IMG/VR virus record: IMGVR_UViG_3300024999_000158
Coordinates: 1 to 47,711 of that record
Direction: 5' to 3' (one strand)
DNA: 47,711 nucleotides
Source of the DNA: a virus
The notes below the pieces were generated by a model that saw only the letters and a program-made list of their open reading frames with translations, ran no database searches and was not told the DNA's origin. The position numbers and the translations under genes were made by a program. Positions 1-8,495 of this stretch are shown piece by piece (position 1 is the stretch's first letter; each line of letters begins with the position of its first letter).

Positions 1-2
1 AT

Positions 3-416
3 ATTAAGTACCTAAGCGATAAAGCTAGTAACCGAGGGGCTAAGAGCGGCGAAGTGGTTGATGCCGAAGTGCGCAGGATGAAAGCTGATGCTGATCTCAA
101 GGAGAGCAAGGCAGGAATAGCAGCCCTCGAACTAAATGAACTCGAGGGAAAAATGCACCGCAGTGAGGACGTCGAGGCAATGACGACGAATCTGGTTTTC
201 GCGATTCGTAGCATGATCATGGCGCTGCCTGGACGACTTGCGATAGATGTGGCCAATACTAAAACAGCGGCAGAAGCATCGGAACGCATTAAGCAAGAAT
301 GCCATGGCATTCTCTCAGATCTTTCAAATTATCGCTACGATCCCGAGGAATATAAGCGGCGGATAAGGGATCGTCAAGGCTGGCAAGAGTTAGAGGAAGA
401 TGGCCCGGAAGGATAA
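3..416 (+). CDS. Terminase small subunit (Nu1-like), 5' end outside the left edge
   Basis: The small terminase subunit recognises phage DNA and recruits the large subunit for packaging. The frame is open from base 3, so the visible GTG at 54 is probably internal and the gene enters from outside the window. The 137 visible residues are highly charged and helical with a KADADLKESKAG-type segment, as in Nu1/DUF1441-like small subunits just after the N-terminal helix-turn-helix. The stop overlaps the start of the large subunit at 400, the usual coupling for this pair. The open frame starting at 47642 continues into this frame exactly if the molecule is circular. The family call rests on position and general character rather than a diagnostic motif. 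Confidence 0.7.
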   Translation: MKYLSDKASNRGAKSGEVVDAEVRRMKADADLKESKAGIAALELNELEGKMHRSEDVEAMTTNLVFAIRSMIMALPGRLAIDVANTKTAAEASERIKQECHGILSDLSNYRYDPEEYKRRIRDRQGWQELEEDGPEG

Positions 417-2292
417 GCGAGCGCTCGAAAGGCTGAACGCAGCCATTTCGAGCGCACTCAAGAATTTCAGGCCGCCCGAGAGCCTTACCGTGGCAGAATG
501 GGCTGACAGGGACCGCCGCCTCTCCCCTGAGAACTCGGCAGAGGCAGGGCCGTGGAGAACTTCGAGAACTCCGTATTTAAGGGAACCGATGGAAGCCTTC
601 ACGGATCCACGAATCCAAAAGATTGTAATGGTCGCGGCATCGCAAGTTGGAAAGTCTGAGCTCGAGCTGAACATCATCGGGTACATCATTGATCAAGATC
701 CAGGATCGATCCTTTTCGTCCAGCCAACGCTTGAAGATGCAAAGAAGTTCTCACGACTTCGCGTGGCCCCGATGATCAGAGACAGTAAGCCCCTGAAGGC
801 TAAAGTATCAGAGATTAAGACGCGCGACAGCGGGAACACCATCCTTCAAAAATCATTTCCCGGTGGCATGCTCACGATGACAGGGTCAAACAGCGCGTCG
901 GCCCTGTCATCCACTCCTGCTCGGTACATACTTGGCGACGAGCGGGATCGATGGGCCTTAAGCGCTGGCACCGAGGGTGATCCGTGGGCTCTTGCTGAAG
1001 CAAGGCAGGCGACATTCTACAACGCGAAAGCAATCGAGGTATCGACGCCGACCATCAAGGGTAGCAGCAACATCGAGACGTCGTTCTATCAAGGTACGCA
1101 AGAACGATGGTGCCACCAGTGCCCTGAATGCGGGGAATGGCACAGCATCGTATTCGATAACGTGAAATACGAACATGAGGTCGTTAAGGCGAACCGCAAA
1201 AAGACCTACTATGTGACGATTACAGGCTGGGCCTGCAGCTCATGCGGGTGTCTATCCGCAGAGGAAGTTATGCGCAAACAGCCCGCCAAGTGGATCGCAG
1301 ACAATCCGGACGCCTATAGTAATGGGGTCCGGTCATTTTGGCTTAACGCCTTTTCGTCCCCATGGACGCCATGGACTAAAATCATTCGAAAGTTCCTCGA
1401 AGCACAGCACGATCCCGAGCGCCTAAAGGTCGTCTTCAATACTCTACTTGGAGAATTGTGGGAAGATCGCGGAGACCTTGAAGATGAGGACTCGATGCTC
1501 TCCCGCCGAGAGGAATATCCTGCCGAATTGCCGGACGGCGTGCTTGTCCTGACGTGCGGTGTCGATACCCAGGACAACCGCCTAGAGTATGAGGTCGTCG
1601 GCCACGGTCACTATGGCGAAACGTGGGGCATCAAAAAAGGTTATATCATGGGCAAACCAGACACGGAGGAAGTATGGAAGCGGCTGGATGATGTCATAGA
1701 TCACGTCTATAAATTCCAGAGCGGAAGCGGTCTTAAGCTCTCGATTACTTGCGTCGACTCTGGAGGCCACTATACTCAAGAGGTTTACAAAGCATGTCGA
1801 GCAAGGCAAGGCAAACGTGTGTTCGCAATTAAGGGTAAAGGTGGAGATGGGATACCCTTCTTTGGCCCACCGTCAAAGGTGCCGATCAAGGGCAATAAGA
1901 AGATCACATGTTGGCTCTATACATTGGGCGTTGATGCTGGCAAGGCCTCAATAATGAGCGCCCTCAAGGTGCAGGAAGCTGGCGCGAAGTTCTGTCACTT
2001 CCCTCGAGGGGATCGTGGTTATGATACCAATTACTTTAACGGGTTACTCTCCGAGAAACTCGTATTAAAGAAAAGCCGCACGGGCAATCGATGGGGGTGG
2101 GAAAAACTCCCTGGTCACGCTAGAAATGAAGCTCTTGACTGCCGTAACTATGCGCTCGCTGGCCTAAAGATAGTCGACCCTGACATGGACGCCGTGGAGC
2201 GGAGATTAAAGGAGATACCAGAAACGCCCAAGCCGAAGTCTGTACAGCAGCTGAAGCAAAGACAGAAGCGGGAGCCTGATGACGACTGGTAA
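400..2292 (+). CDS. Terminase large subunit, lambda GpA family
   Basis: This is the packaging motor: an N-terminal ATPase drives DNA into the prohead and a C-terminal nuclease cuts the concatemer. The 630 residues match GpA-family length. The Walker A-type motif is ASQVGKSE near residue 88 and the Walker B region reads YILGDERDRW near residue 180. A zinc-ribbon-like CPECGEW segment with a later CSSCGC pair follows near residues 245-290. The nuclease domain opens with GVDTQDNRLEYEVVG near residue 388, which supplies a candidate metal-binding aspartate. The ATG at 400 overlaps the upstream small-subunit gene by 17 bases. The GpA family fits the lambda-type portal, protease, decoration and capsid genes downstream. 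Confidence 0.95.
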   Translation: MARKDKRALERLNAAISSALKNFRPPESLTVAEWADRDRRLSPENSAEAGPWRTSRTPYLREPMEAFTDPRIQKIVMVAASQVGKSELELNIIGYIIDQDPGSILFVQPTLEDAKKFSRLRVAPMIRDSKPLKAKVSEIKTRDSGNTILQKSFPGGMLTMTGSNSASALSSTPARYILGDERDRWALSAGTEGDPWALAEARQATFYNAKAIEVSTPTIKGSSNIETSFYQGTQERWCHQCPECGEWHSIVFDNVKYEHEVVKANRKKTYYVTITGWACSSCGCLSAEEVMRKQPAKWIADNPDAYSNGVRSFWLNAFSSPWTPWTKIIRKFLEAQHDPERLKVVFNTLLGELWEDRGDLEDEDSMLSRREEYPAELPDGVLVLTCGVDTQDNRLEYEVVGHGHYGETWGIKKGYIMGKPDTEEVWKRLDDVIDHVYKFQSGSGLKLSITCVDSGGHYTQEVYKACRARQGKRVFAIKGKGGDGIPFFGPPSKVPIKGNKKITCWLYTLGVDAGKASIMSALKVQEAGAKFCHFPRGDRGYDTNYFNGLLSEKLVLKKSRTGNRWGWEKLPGHARNEALDCRNYALAGLKIVDPDMDAVERRLKEIPETPKPKSVQQLKQRQKREPDDDW

Positions 2293-2313
2293 TATCTCGA
2301 GGAGGTGACGATA

Positions 2314-2577
2314 ATGCGAACCAAGGAGGACATAACAGCTGATCTCGCAGATGTAAAGGAGAGGCTCGCCCTTTATCGAAGCCGCGAAAAAGAAATGCTA
2401 AGCAATGGCGTTCAGAGCTACGGCGTTGGATCTAGAAACCTGTCAAGGTACAACACCGATCTCAATACGATCTGGAATAACATCAAGCAACTCAAACAAG
2501 AGATCATAGAGTTGAATTCAGAACTAGTTGGTGGCAAACCACGCCGAGCGATCGGGGTGGTACCTTGTGATTGGTAA
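2314..2577 (+). CDS. gpW/DUF6148-like head-tail joining protein
   Basis: A small protein of about 87 residues between the large terminase and the portal, where lambda-type phages carry gpW. It is rich in charged helices (DVKERLALYRSREK, then a Leu/Ile-rich helix near residues 55-70), as gpW-like proteins are. I chose the ATG at 2314 because GAGGAGGTGA lies directly upstream; the longer frame starting at 2305 begins inside that site. The end overlaps the first possible start of the portal. The assignment is by position, size and helical pattern. Confidence 0.65.
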   Translation: MRTKEDITADLADVKERLALYRSREKEMLSNGVQSYGVGSRNLSRYNTDLNTIWNNIKQLKQEIIELNSELVGGKPRRAIGVVPCDW

Positions 2578-4199
2578 GGGAGGTGAGACTAATCAAAGGA
2601 ACCCAAAAACGCAACGTGAGGGCAGCGATTCATCCAGAGAACAAAGGGTACGGAGAAGCTGGGGCGAGCTGGAAAAAGAAAGCAACCAAGGGTTTTAACG
2701 CACAAAGCGGTAGCGCTCAAGAGGATATTGACTACAACAACTACACGCTACGCCAACGGGCTAGGATGCTTTATATGGCGGCGCCAGTCGCAACATCGGC
2801 AATCAAGACAAATCGCACTAATGTCATAGGCATCGGACTTCAACTGAAAAGTCGTATAGATCGTGAAGCGCTGGGCATGACGCCTATAGCTGCTGAGGCG
2901 TGGCAAAAAAAGGCCGAAGCAGAGTTTGCCCTATGGGCAAATAGTAAGCGAGCTTGCGATGCCACCGGTGTCAATGACTTCTACGCCATACAGCAACTCG
3001 CGTTCGTGTCATGGCTTTTAAGCGGCGACTCCTTCGTCGTATTCAAGCAATACGAGGTTACGCAACTTATGCCTTACAACTTGCGCCTACACGTCATCGA
3101 GGCTGATCGAATTAGCACGCCAGGAAGTTATATGTTATCCATCATGACAGACGGCAAGGCGGAAAACGGCAACAACATCTACGACGGAGTCGAGGTCGAT
3201 AATGATGGCGCGATCGTTGCGTATCACATCCGCAACACCTATCCGCTGCAAATAGGATTGGCTAAGACGACGGAGTGGAAGCGGGTGGATGCATATGGAG
3301 AGCTCACCGGACTACCAAACATTCTACAGATCATGGACACGGAACGCCCTGATCAATACCGTGGCGTCAGTTATTTAGCACAGGTTATCGAGCCGCTGCT
3401 TCAACTTAGGAGATACACAGAAAGCGAGCTCATCGCCGCTGTGGTGGAGAGCTTCTTCACGGCGTTCATTACGACCGAGGCGTCAACTAGTGAAAACCCA
3501 TTTAATGAAGTGGGGAATTCGGAAGTCTCGGATGATCCGAATGAGTATGAAATGGGCCCCGGCCAAGTCAATATCCTGAAGCCTGGAGAAGACGTAACCT
3601 TCGCGGATCCAAAGCGCCCAGGCAATGGATTTTCTGGCTTCATACGATCGATATGTGAGCAAGTAGGCGCTGCTCTTGAAGTGCCGGCTGATCTGCTTCT
3701 CAAGGCGTTTGATGCTAGCTACTCGGCGAGTCGTGCTGCGCTACTGGAGGCATGGAAAGCCTTCAAGATGCGACGCGTCTGGTTTACTAATGACTTCTGT
3801 CGCCCTACCTACGAGGTATGGATGGCTGAAGCTGTGGCCCGTGGTCGGATACTGGCACCGGGCCACATTACAAACCCCACCATGCGCAACGCATATCTCG
3901 GCAGTGAATGGATCGGACCAAGCCAAGGGCAACTTGACCCGGTAAAAGAAATAACGGCTGAGATTCTCGCAGTTAGCGAGGGATTTACTACTCGTGAACA
4001 ATCGACCATCAGGCTCAACGGTGGCCAGTGGGAGGCAAATGTCGAGCAACTCGCACGCGAAAACACCAAGCTCGCAGAGGCGAATGGCGTAAAGGAAGGC
4101 AGTGGAACACAGCTTGCCAACACCATCAAAGCCGTAATACTCCAAGCATTGAAGGAAGGAGACGACAATGGTAAAAAGAAAAACCTCAATACTGATTAA
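2571..4199 (+). CDS. Portal protein, lambda gpB family
   Basis: The portal forms the twelve-fold ring at the capsid vertex through which DNA enters and to which the neck attaches. It has 542 residues; the sequence VATSAIKTNRTNVIGIGL near residue 75 and an LLKAFDASYSASRAALLEAW block near residue 380 are typical of lambda-type portals. The start is uncertain. The first available codon is TTG at 2571, but a strong GGGAGGTGA lies at 2578-2586 and the codon at ideal spacing is ATC at 2592, in frame. A GTG at 2583 lies inside the ribosome binding site. The stop overlaps the protease start at 4168, as expected for a coupled head operon. Confidence 0.93.
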   Translation: MVREVRLIKGTQKRNVRAAIHPENKGYGEAGASWKKKATKGFNAQSGSAQEDIDYNNYTLRQRARMLYMAAPVATSAIKTNRTNVIGIGLQLKSRIDREALGMTPIAAEAWQKKAEAEFALWANSKRACDATGVNDFYAIQQLAFVSWLLSGDSFVVFKQYEVTQLMPYNLRLHVIEADRISTPGSYMLSIMTDGKAENGNNIYDGVEVDNDGAIVAYHIRNTYPLQIGLAKTTEWKRVDAYGELTGLPNILQIMDTERPDQYRGVSYLAQVIEPLLQLRRYTESELIAAVVESFFTAFITTEASTSENPFNEVGNSEVSDDPNEYEMGPGQVNILKPGEDVTFADPKRPGNGFSGFIRSICEQVGAALEVPADLLLKAFDASYSASRAALLEAWKAFKMRRVWFTNDFCRPTYEVWMAEAVARGRILAPGHITNPTMRNAYLGSEWIGPSQGQLDPVKEITAEILAVSEGFTTREQSTIRLNGGQWEANVEQLARENTKLAEANGVKEGSGTQLANTIKAVILQALKEGDDNGKKKNLNTD

Positions 4200-5388
4200 T
4201 GGTTCAACGTCGGGAGCTCAAGCAACAGCACCAAAGTTCTGGAACGTCGCGTCCGTGTCGGATGATGAGGGAGAAATTACCCTATATGGTGACGTGGTAA
4301 GCAGCCGTCCAATAGATTTTTGGACCGGCGAAACGCTTCCAGGCTTCTATATCTCCCCCGAGGGCTTCCTCGACGATCTAGAAACAGTCAAGGGAAAAAG
4401 CAAGATCACGGTCAAACTCAACAGCGTGGGCGGGGACCTTTATACGGGCATCGCAATTCACAACGCGATCAAGGGTCTCTCAGGATCAAAGACGGTTATC
4501 GTCGAAGGCATCGCGGCCAGCGCAGCCAGTGTCATTATGTGCAGTGGTGACGAAGTCGTAACTTATCCCGGTAGTCTCGTTATGATCCACGGAGTAAGCG
4601 CCCCACTCTGCGACTACTACAACATCACAGATCTCAAGTTGGTGATCAAAGGATTCGACGCAGCTGAAAGGGCAATTGCCGAGATCTATGCCGCAAAGAC
4701 CGATCTCGATGTCGAAACCCTTCGTTCCATGATGACAAAGGAGACGTGGATGACGGGCAAGGAAGCGGTTGATAAGGGTTTCGCCAATAAGCTACTTGAG
4801 GGCTCTGATCCACAAATGATCATGAGCGCTGACAAGAACGTTCTGCTCGTAAATGGAATCGGGCACAACATCAAGGGTCTGCACAACATTCCTGGTGGCA
4901 TCCCGGTCAAAAGCGTTCCGCCCGCAGCGCCAAAAGACTCAGCGGCTGGAATAGAAAAAACAAATGGAGGAGGCAAAAAAAATATGGACCTGGAAGAACT
5001 CAAAAAGCAGCATCCAGAGCTCGTTGCTCAAATAGAAGCGGCGGCAAAAGGAACTGTAAACGCTGAAGCTATCGCAGCAGAGAGAACCCGTATCAAAGAC
5101 ATCGAGAGCATTGAGTCGGTGGTAGGAGATCCTCAGCTCGTTGCGGATGCTAAATACGGAGAAAAACCATGTACAGCTGCTGAACTATCCCTGAAGGCTA
5201 TGCAAAAACAGGCACAACTCGGCAAGCAGCACCTCGACAATAGTGCGAAGGACTTCAAAGCATCTGGAGCTGCTGGAATAGGTGCAGCACCAAATGCGGG
5301 GAACCAAGACGACGAACCCGACGAGGCCCAGGAAGTTAACCAGATTGTGGGCCTCTACAACAAAATAACGAGCGGAGGTAAAAAGTAA
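4168..5388 (+). CDS. Prohead protease (ClpP-type, lambda gpC-like) with C-terminal scaffold domain
   Basis: This serine protease matures the prohead by cutting the scaffold. The N-terminal half (to about residue 230) has the ClpP/SppA crotonase-like fold: NSVGGDLYTGIAIHNAI, then GIAASAASVIM carrying the predicted catalytic serine near residue 112, then MIHGVSAP with the predicted histidine. The C-terminal part from about residue 273 is helical, Glu/Lys/Ala-rich and scaffold-like. It carries its own ribosome binding site and ATG (see the nested gene at 4984). The start overlaps the portal gene and the stop overlaps the decoration gene (TAATG). Confidence 0.92.
   Translation: MVKRKTSILINGSTSGAQATAPKFWNVASVSDDEGEITLYGDVVSSRPIDFWTGETLPGFYISPEGFLDDLETVKGKSKITVKLNSVGGDLYTGIAIHNAIKGLSGSKTVIVEGIAASAASVIMCSGDEVVTYPGSLVMIHGVSAPLCDYYNITDLKLVIKGFDAAERAIAEIYAAKTDLDVETLRSMMTKETWMTGKEAVDKGFANKLLEGSDPQMIMSADKNVLLVNGIGHNIKGLHNIPGGIPVKSVPPAAPKDSAAGIEKTNGGGKKNMDLEELKKQHPELVAQIEAAAKGTVNAEAIAAERTRIKDIESIESVVGDPQLVADAKYGEKPCTAAELSLKAMQKQAQLGKQHLDNSAKDFKASGAAGIGAAPNAGNQDDEPDEAQEVNQIVGLYNKITSGGKK
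4984..5388 (+). CDS. Nested in-frame scaffold protein (lambda Nu3-like)
   Basis: An internal start inside the protease gene would give a 134-residue protein identical to its C-terminal domain. GGAGGAGG at 4966-4973, followed by an A-rich spacer and ATG at 4984, is as strong as any gene start in this region, which is unusual inside a reading frame. The product begins MDLEELKKQHPELVAQ and is charged, helical and Ala/Gln-rich with no protease motif. In lambda, Nu3 scaffold is made in the same way from the 3' part of gene C. That it is translated here is inferred from the site; the frame is certain. Confidence 0.65.
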   Translation: MDLEELKKQHPELVAQIEAAAKGTVNAEAIAAERTRIKDIESIESVVGDPQLVADAKYGEKPCTAAELSLKAMQKQAQLGKQHLDNSAKDFKASGAAGIGAAPNAGNQDDEPDEAQEVNQIVGLYNKITSGGKK

Positions 5389-5993
5389 TGAGCAGACTTG
5401 ACGAAAGTCTTGGGAGCTTGGGCTTTGATAACTTGATCCACGAAAATCATCCCGCAGCCTTGACTGGCCACATCAAACTCACGGCCAGTCAAGGAATACT
5501 TACCCGGGGTTCCGTCATAGCTATGGCTGCTGCTGGTGGAGAAGGTATCCTTATCGGATCCGACAAGATTGTAACAGCCACCCTTGAAGTTACGACACTG
5601 GAGGCAACCTATGAAAAGGTAAATCTCGATACATCCAAGCTGAAAGTATACGCAGTTGATTCAGAAACAGCGGCAACCATCACAACCGACTACACTGTCG
5701 AGTACGCCAGCGACACGCTAACCGTTACACTGACAGCAGACGGCGCATTAAAAGACGAGACCAGCATCGTCATCGCGTGCGAAATTACCGCTGCGGGTAT
5801 GGCAAAAGCCAAATACATCCTCGTAGAGGATACCGACACAGGAACGAGCGCCGCAGTCGTGGCACCTGCTTATAAGGCTGGGTACTTCAACGGCAACAAG
5901 CTGATCGTTGCCACTGGCTACACTATGACCGCAGCCAACGAGGAAGAGCTAAGGGCTCTCGGTATTTTCCTTGCTGACGCATTTGAAAGATAA
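5388..5993 (+). CDS. Head decoration protein (gpD-like) with inserted Ig-like domain
   Basis: Lambda gpD-like proteins bind as trimers on the capsid and stabilise it. The first 60 residues (ENHPAALTGHIKLTASQGILTRGSVIA) and the last 60 (KAGYFNGNKLIVATGYT) fit the gpD fold. About 72 residues at 62-134 are inserted: LKVYAVDSETAATITTDYT followed by LTVTLTADGALKDE. That segment is a predicted beta-sandwich that recurs in the tail sheath and in baseplate gpJ of this phage. Total length is 201, against about 110-120 for plain gpD, and the insert accounts for most of the excess. The gene sits between protease and major capsid protein. Confidence 0.85.
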   Translation: MSRLDESLGSLGFDNLIHENHPAALTGHIKLTASQGILTRGSVIAMAAAGGEGILIGSDKIVTATLEVTTLEATYEKVNLDTSKLKVYAVDSETAATITTDYTVEYASDTLTVTLTADGALKDETSIVIACEITAAGMAKAKYILVEDTDTGTSAAVVAPAYKAGYFNGNKLIVATGYTMTAANEEELRALGIFLADAFER

Positions 5994-6008
5994 GGAGGAG
6001 AAAAACAA

Positions 6009-7076
6009 ATGGCTTTTAACATTTACAGCACCCATTCCCTACTCATGGCCGTGGAACAAATCGCGCCCCTCCATACTTTCTTGCGCGATAGATATTTCCC
6101 TACGAACGACGCGACCGACATCTTTTCGACTGACGACGTGCTCGTTGAGTACAAAGACGGAAGTAAGAAGCTGGCACCGTTTGTGTCTCCAATTAAGGGA
6201 GGCGTAACCATTACCCGCGAAGGGTACAGTATGGAGAGATACACCCCTCCATTCATCGCTCCTCGCAGAGTGCTAACAATCGACGACCTCAAGAAGAAAG
6301 GTTTCGGAGAAGCCCTATTCAACAAACTCACACCCCAGCAGCGCGAAAGCATGATGCTCTTGAAAGATGCCGATGAAATGGGGGAAATGATCTCTAGACG
6401 TGAGGAACTAATGGCAGCTGAGACCATGCTTAACAACGCCTGTGTTATGAAGCACTACGCTGACGACCTGACATTGTACAAAGAGAAGGAAATCCGCTTT
6501 TATAGCGAAGCGCTTAACCCGGCTATTTATACGCCAGATAATGATTGGGATGCTGTTGGTGCCAAAATACTAGAAGACATCGCGGCTATGATCCGCCTAT
6601 TAACCTCCAGAGGGTTACCCGCCTCTGAGCTGATCGTTGCGCCCGATGTTGCAGATACAATAATCCATGACCCAACCATTCAAAAGCTCCTTGACATTAA
6701 GAATTTCAACGTTGGAAGCATCGACCCGTCCACTCTACCAGCTGGAGCAGCTGTCATTGGTAGGTTTAATGTAAATGGCAGAATGATCGACATCATCAGC
6801 TATGATGATACTTACGAGTCTGACAATGGAGTGGCAACTCAGTATATCCCAGCCGGCAAAGTAATCCTGACAGCCCCCGCAACTGGCCGAACTCTTTACG
6901 GCGCAGTCACTCAAGTTGAGCAGTATGACGGGCAGTTCCACACATACCCTGCTAGACGTGTGCCGAAGTACCTGTCCAGTGCTGAGGGTAACACTAGAAC
7001 GCTGACAGTCACATCCTGTCCGTTGCTGATCCCGAATCAGAAGAACCCTTGGATCTCTGCAACTGTTCAGTCTTAA
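6009..7076 (+). CDS. Major capsid protein, lambda gpE family
   Basis: This is the main shell protein. At 355 residues with the start PLHTFLRDRYFP and the middle segment YTPPFIAPRRVLTIDDL, it fits the gpE family, as does its place after the decoration protein. The segment RLLTSRGLPASELIVAPDVADTI near residue 200 and the closing CPLLIPNQKNPWISATVQ are also typical. The start ATG at 6009 follows AAGGAGGAGAAAAACAA. An overlapping frame starting at 5971 is a shadow. Confidence 0.95.
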   Translation: MAFNIYSTHSLLMAVEQIAPLHTFLRDRYFPTNDATDIFSTDDVLVEYKDGSKKLAPFVSPIKGGVTITREGYSMERYTPPFIAPRRVLTIDDLKKKGFGEALFNKLTPQQRESMMLLKDADEMGEMISRREELMAAETMLNNACVMKHYADDLTLYKEKEIRFYSEALNPAIYTPDNDWDAVGAKILEDIAAMIRLLTSRGLPASELIVAPDVADTIIHDPTIQKLLDIKNFNVGSIDPSTLPAGAAVIGRFNVNGRMIDIISYDDTYESDNGVATQYIPAGKVILTAPATGRTLYGAVTQVEQYDGQFHTYPARRVPKYLSSAEGNTRTLTVTSCPLLIPNQKNPWISATVQS

Positions 7077-7100
7077 TCGAAAAAAGGAGGGAAGATAACG

Positions 7101-7505
7101 ATGATTAAGATCATTCAAGGGACATATGGCCACTGCGAAGGTGCCAGAATTATACCTAAAACCCCAGCCGATGAGCCATTTGAAGCTACTCCAGAACGGG
7201 AGCAGCGTCTTGTCAGACTTGGTGTGGCAGTCTATGTGGAAACAGAGCTGACAGTCCCAGAGGCTTCTGCCGCAAAGGTAGCAGGCTCCGACAATGGAGA
7301 AAACGACGGCAGCCTACCTGAGTACAATGTAGACATGAAAATGGACGAACTGAAAGAAATTGCTCAAGCATATGGAGTTGATGCTTCCAAAGCGAGATCC
7401 AAGGCTGAGATCATCGCAATAATTGACATGGCCAGGGAAGGTGAAGTGGATGAGGACGGAGAGATACCTCCCGTATTTGGCGCTATTCCTCCGGTAGCTC
7501 AGTGA
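7101..7505 (+). CDS. Head-associated protein with HeH/SAP-like domain
   Basis: A 134-residue protein downstream of the major capsid protein. Residues about 77-110 (MDELKEIAQAYGVDASKARSK and the following helix) form a helix-extended-helix domain like those of Rho-N, SAP and LEM proteins; such domains are frequent in small head or neck proteins at this map position. The N-terminal half reads KIIQGTYGHCEGARIIPKTP and the C-terminus is acidic and proline-rich. GGAGGGAAGATAACG precedes ATG 7101. The exact structural role is unknown; it may be a head fibre or neck accessory. Confidence 0.6.
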   Translation: MIKIIQGTYGHCEGARIIPKTPADEPFEATPEREQRLVRLGVAVYVETELTVPEASAAKVAGSDNGENDGSLPEYNVDMKMDELKEIAQAYGVDASKARSKAEIIAIIDMAREGEVDEDGEIPPVFGAIPPVAQ

Positions 7506-7828
7506 TGGTTGGTAAATTTCAAGAGCAGATCGCCCAAGACAACGCTCTCGTATTCTTAAATATCGACGAATTTGGTGAGACTCACACCGTCGAGGGGAAA
7601 GAAATCACGATTATAATTGACGACGATGCGCTCGTAACAAGGAAAGGTGGAGCCGAGCTGGGAATCGCTGAGTCGAGCATGTTAATCTTTGCACGCTCTG
7701 AGGACTTACCGAAAAAGAAGGCGCCAGGCTCTGCTCTTAATATCGATGGGCGCGAGTGCATCGTGGACGACTGGGTAGAAAGTTCAGGAATGTCTCAGAT
7801 CTCGCTAAGCCAAAATCGTACAATCTAA
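7505..7828 (+). CDS. Head-tail connector protein (lambda gpFII-like by position)
   Basis: A protein of 107 residues with mostly beta character (EITIIIDDDALV, SSMLIFARSEDL) and a final VDDWVESSGMSQISLSQNRTI. Its size, position and the closing beta strand match small stopper or joining proteins such as gpFII. I prefer ATG 7505, which overlaps the previous stop by one base; GTG 7502 is the alternative. The name is a positional inference. Confidence 0.55.
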   Translation: MVGKFQEQIAQDNALVFLNIDEFGETHTVEGKEITIIIDDDALVTRKGGAELGIAESSMLIFARSEDLPKKKAPGSALNIDGRECIVDDWVESSGMSQISLSQNRTI

Positions 7829-7843
7829 CGAAGGGGGTGTCTC

Positions 7844-8470
7844 GTGTCTATCGTTCGCAATCTCGACAATATAGTCGAATGGACGAAGGCGGCAATCTGC
7901 CAGAAGGTCAAGCTCAAACTTCCGGACGATGATGCCAATGACGCAAACTACGTCGGTAAACTCGTCACTCCCGAGGCGTTCGTGATGTACGTCCCGACAA
8001 AGGATAGGCTTGCCCCAAAGATAGCTGCCCCCATACCCTCCATTTGTGTACAGCTTGTCGAAGGAAAAGACAGCCCTGGCTTAGGATCTGGGCGGTTTAA
8101 GATCCGTTTTTGCTTAAGCGCATGGAATCCTGGAGAGCATGGAGGGGATACCTTCATCCCGACAGAGTCAGACCTTTATCGCTGGACCTACCAGAGATGG
8201 GTGGGACCGGACGCTTCAAAACATTTTGTGCGCAACTGTGAAGGTTGGCGTGACGTCTGGAACTTCACTGACATAGCGCTTCAAACCATCGAAAACACCG
8301 AATACATTGCAGGACTGAGGCTCGTCAAAGAGGATGGTGTCGACTATGGACCTTTTACGGAGGAAAGTGGCATCGTCGATTATTATCCGTACTGGTTTAG
8401 TTGGATACAGTGCACCCTTGAACATGGGCTCAGTCGAAAGACTTCTGACAGCTACAAAGATTTATTGTGA
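7844..8470 (+). CDS. Tail completion/terminator-like neck protein
   Basis: A 208-residue protein immediately upstream of the sheath, where contractile-tail phages encode the tail terminator that joins the finished tail to the neck. It starts at GTG 7844 after AAGGGGGTGTCTC. Visible segments include ICVQLVEGKDSPGLGSGRFKIRFCLSAWNPG and a C-terminal YWFSWIQCTLEHGL strand, compatible with a small alpha/beta tail-terminator fold. I see no catalytic motif. Confidence 0.5.
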   Translation: MSIVRNLDNIVEWTKAAICQKVKLKLPDDDANDANYVGKLVTPEAFVMYVPTKDRLAPKIAAPIPSICVQLVEGKDSPGLGSGRFKIRFCLSAWNPGEHGGDTFIPTESDLYRWTYQRWVGPDASKHFVRNCEGWRDVWNFTDIALQTIENTEYIAGLRLVKEDGVDYGPFTEESGIVDYYPYWFSWIQCTLEHGLSRKTSDSYKDLL

Positions 8471-8495
8471 AAAATATTTAAAGAGGTGAATACGC

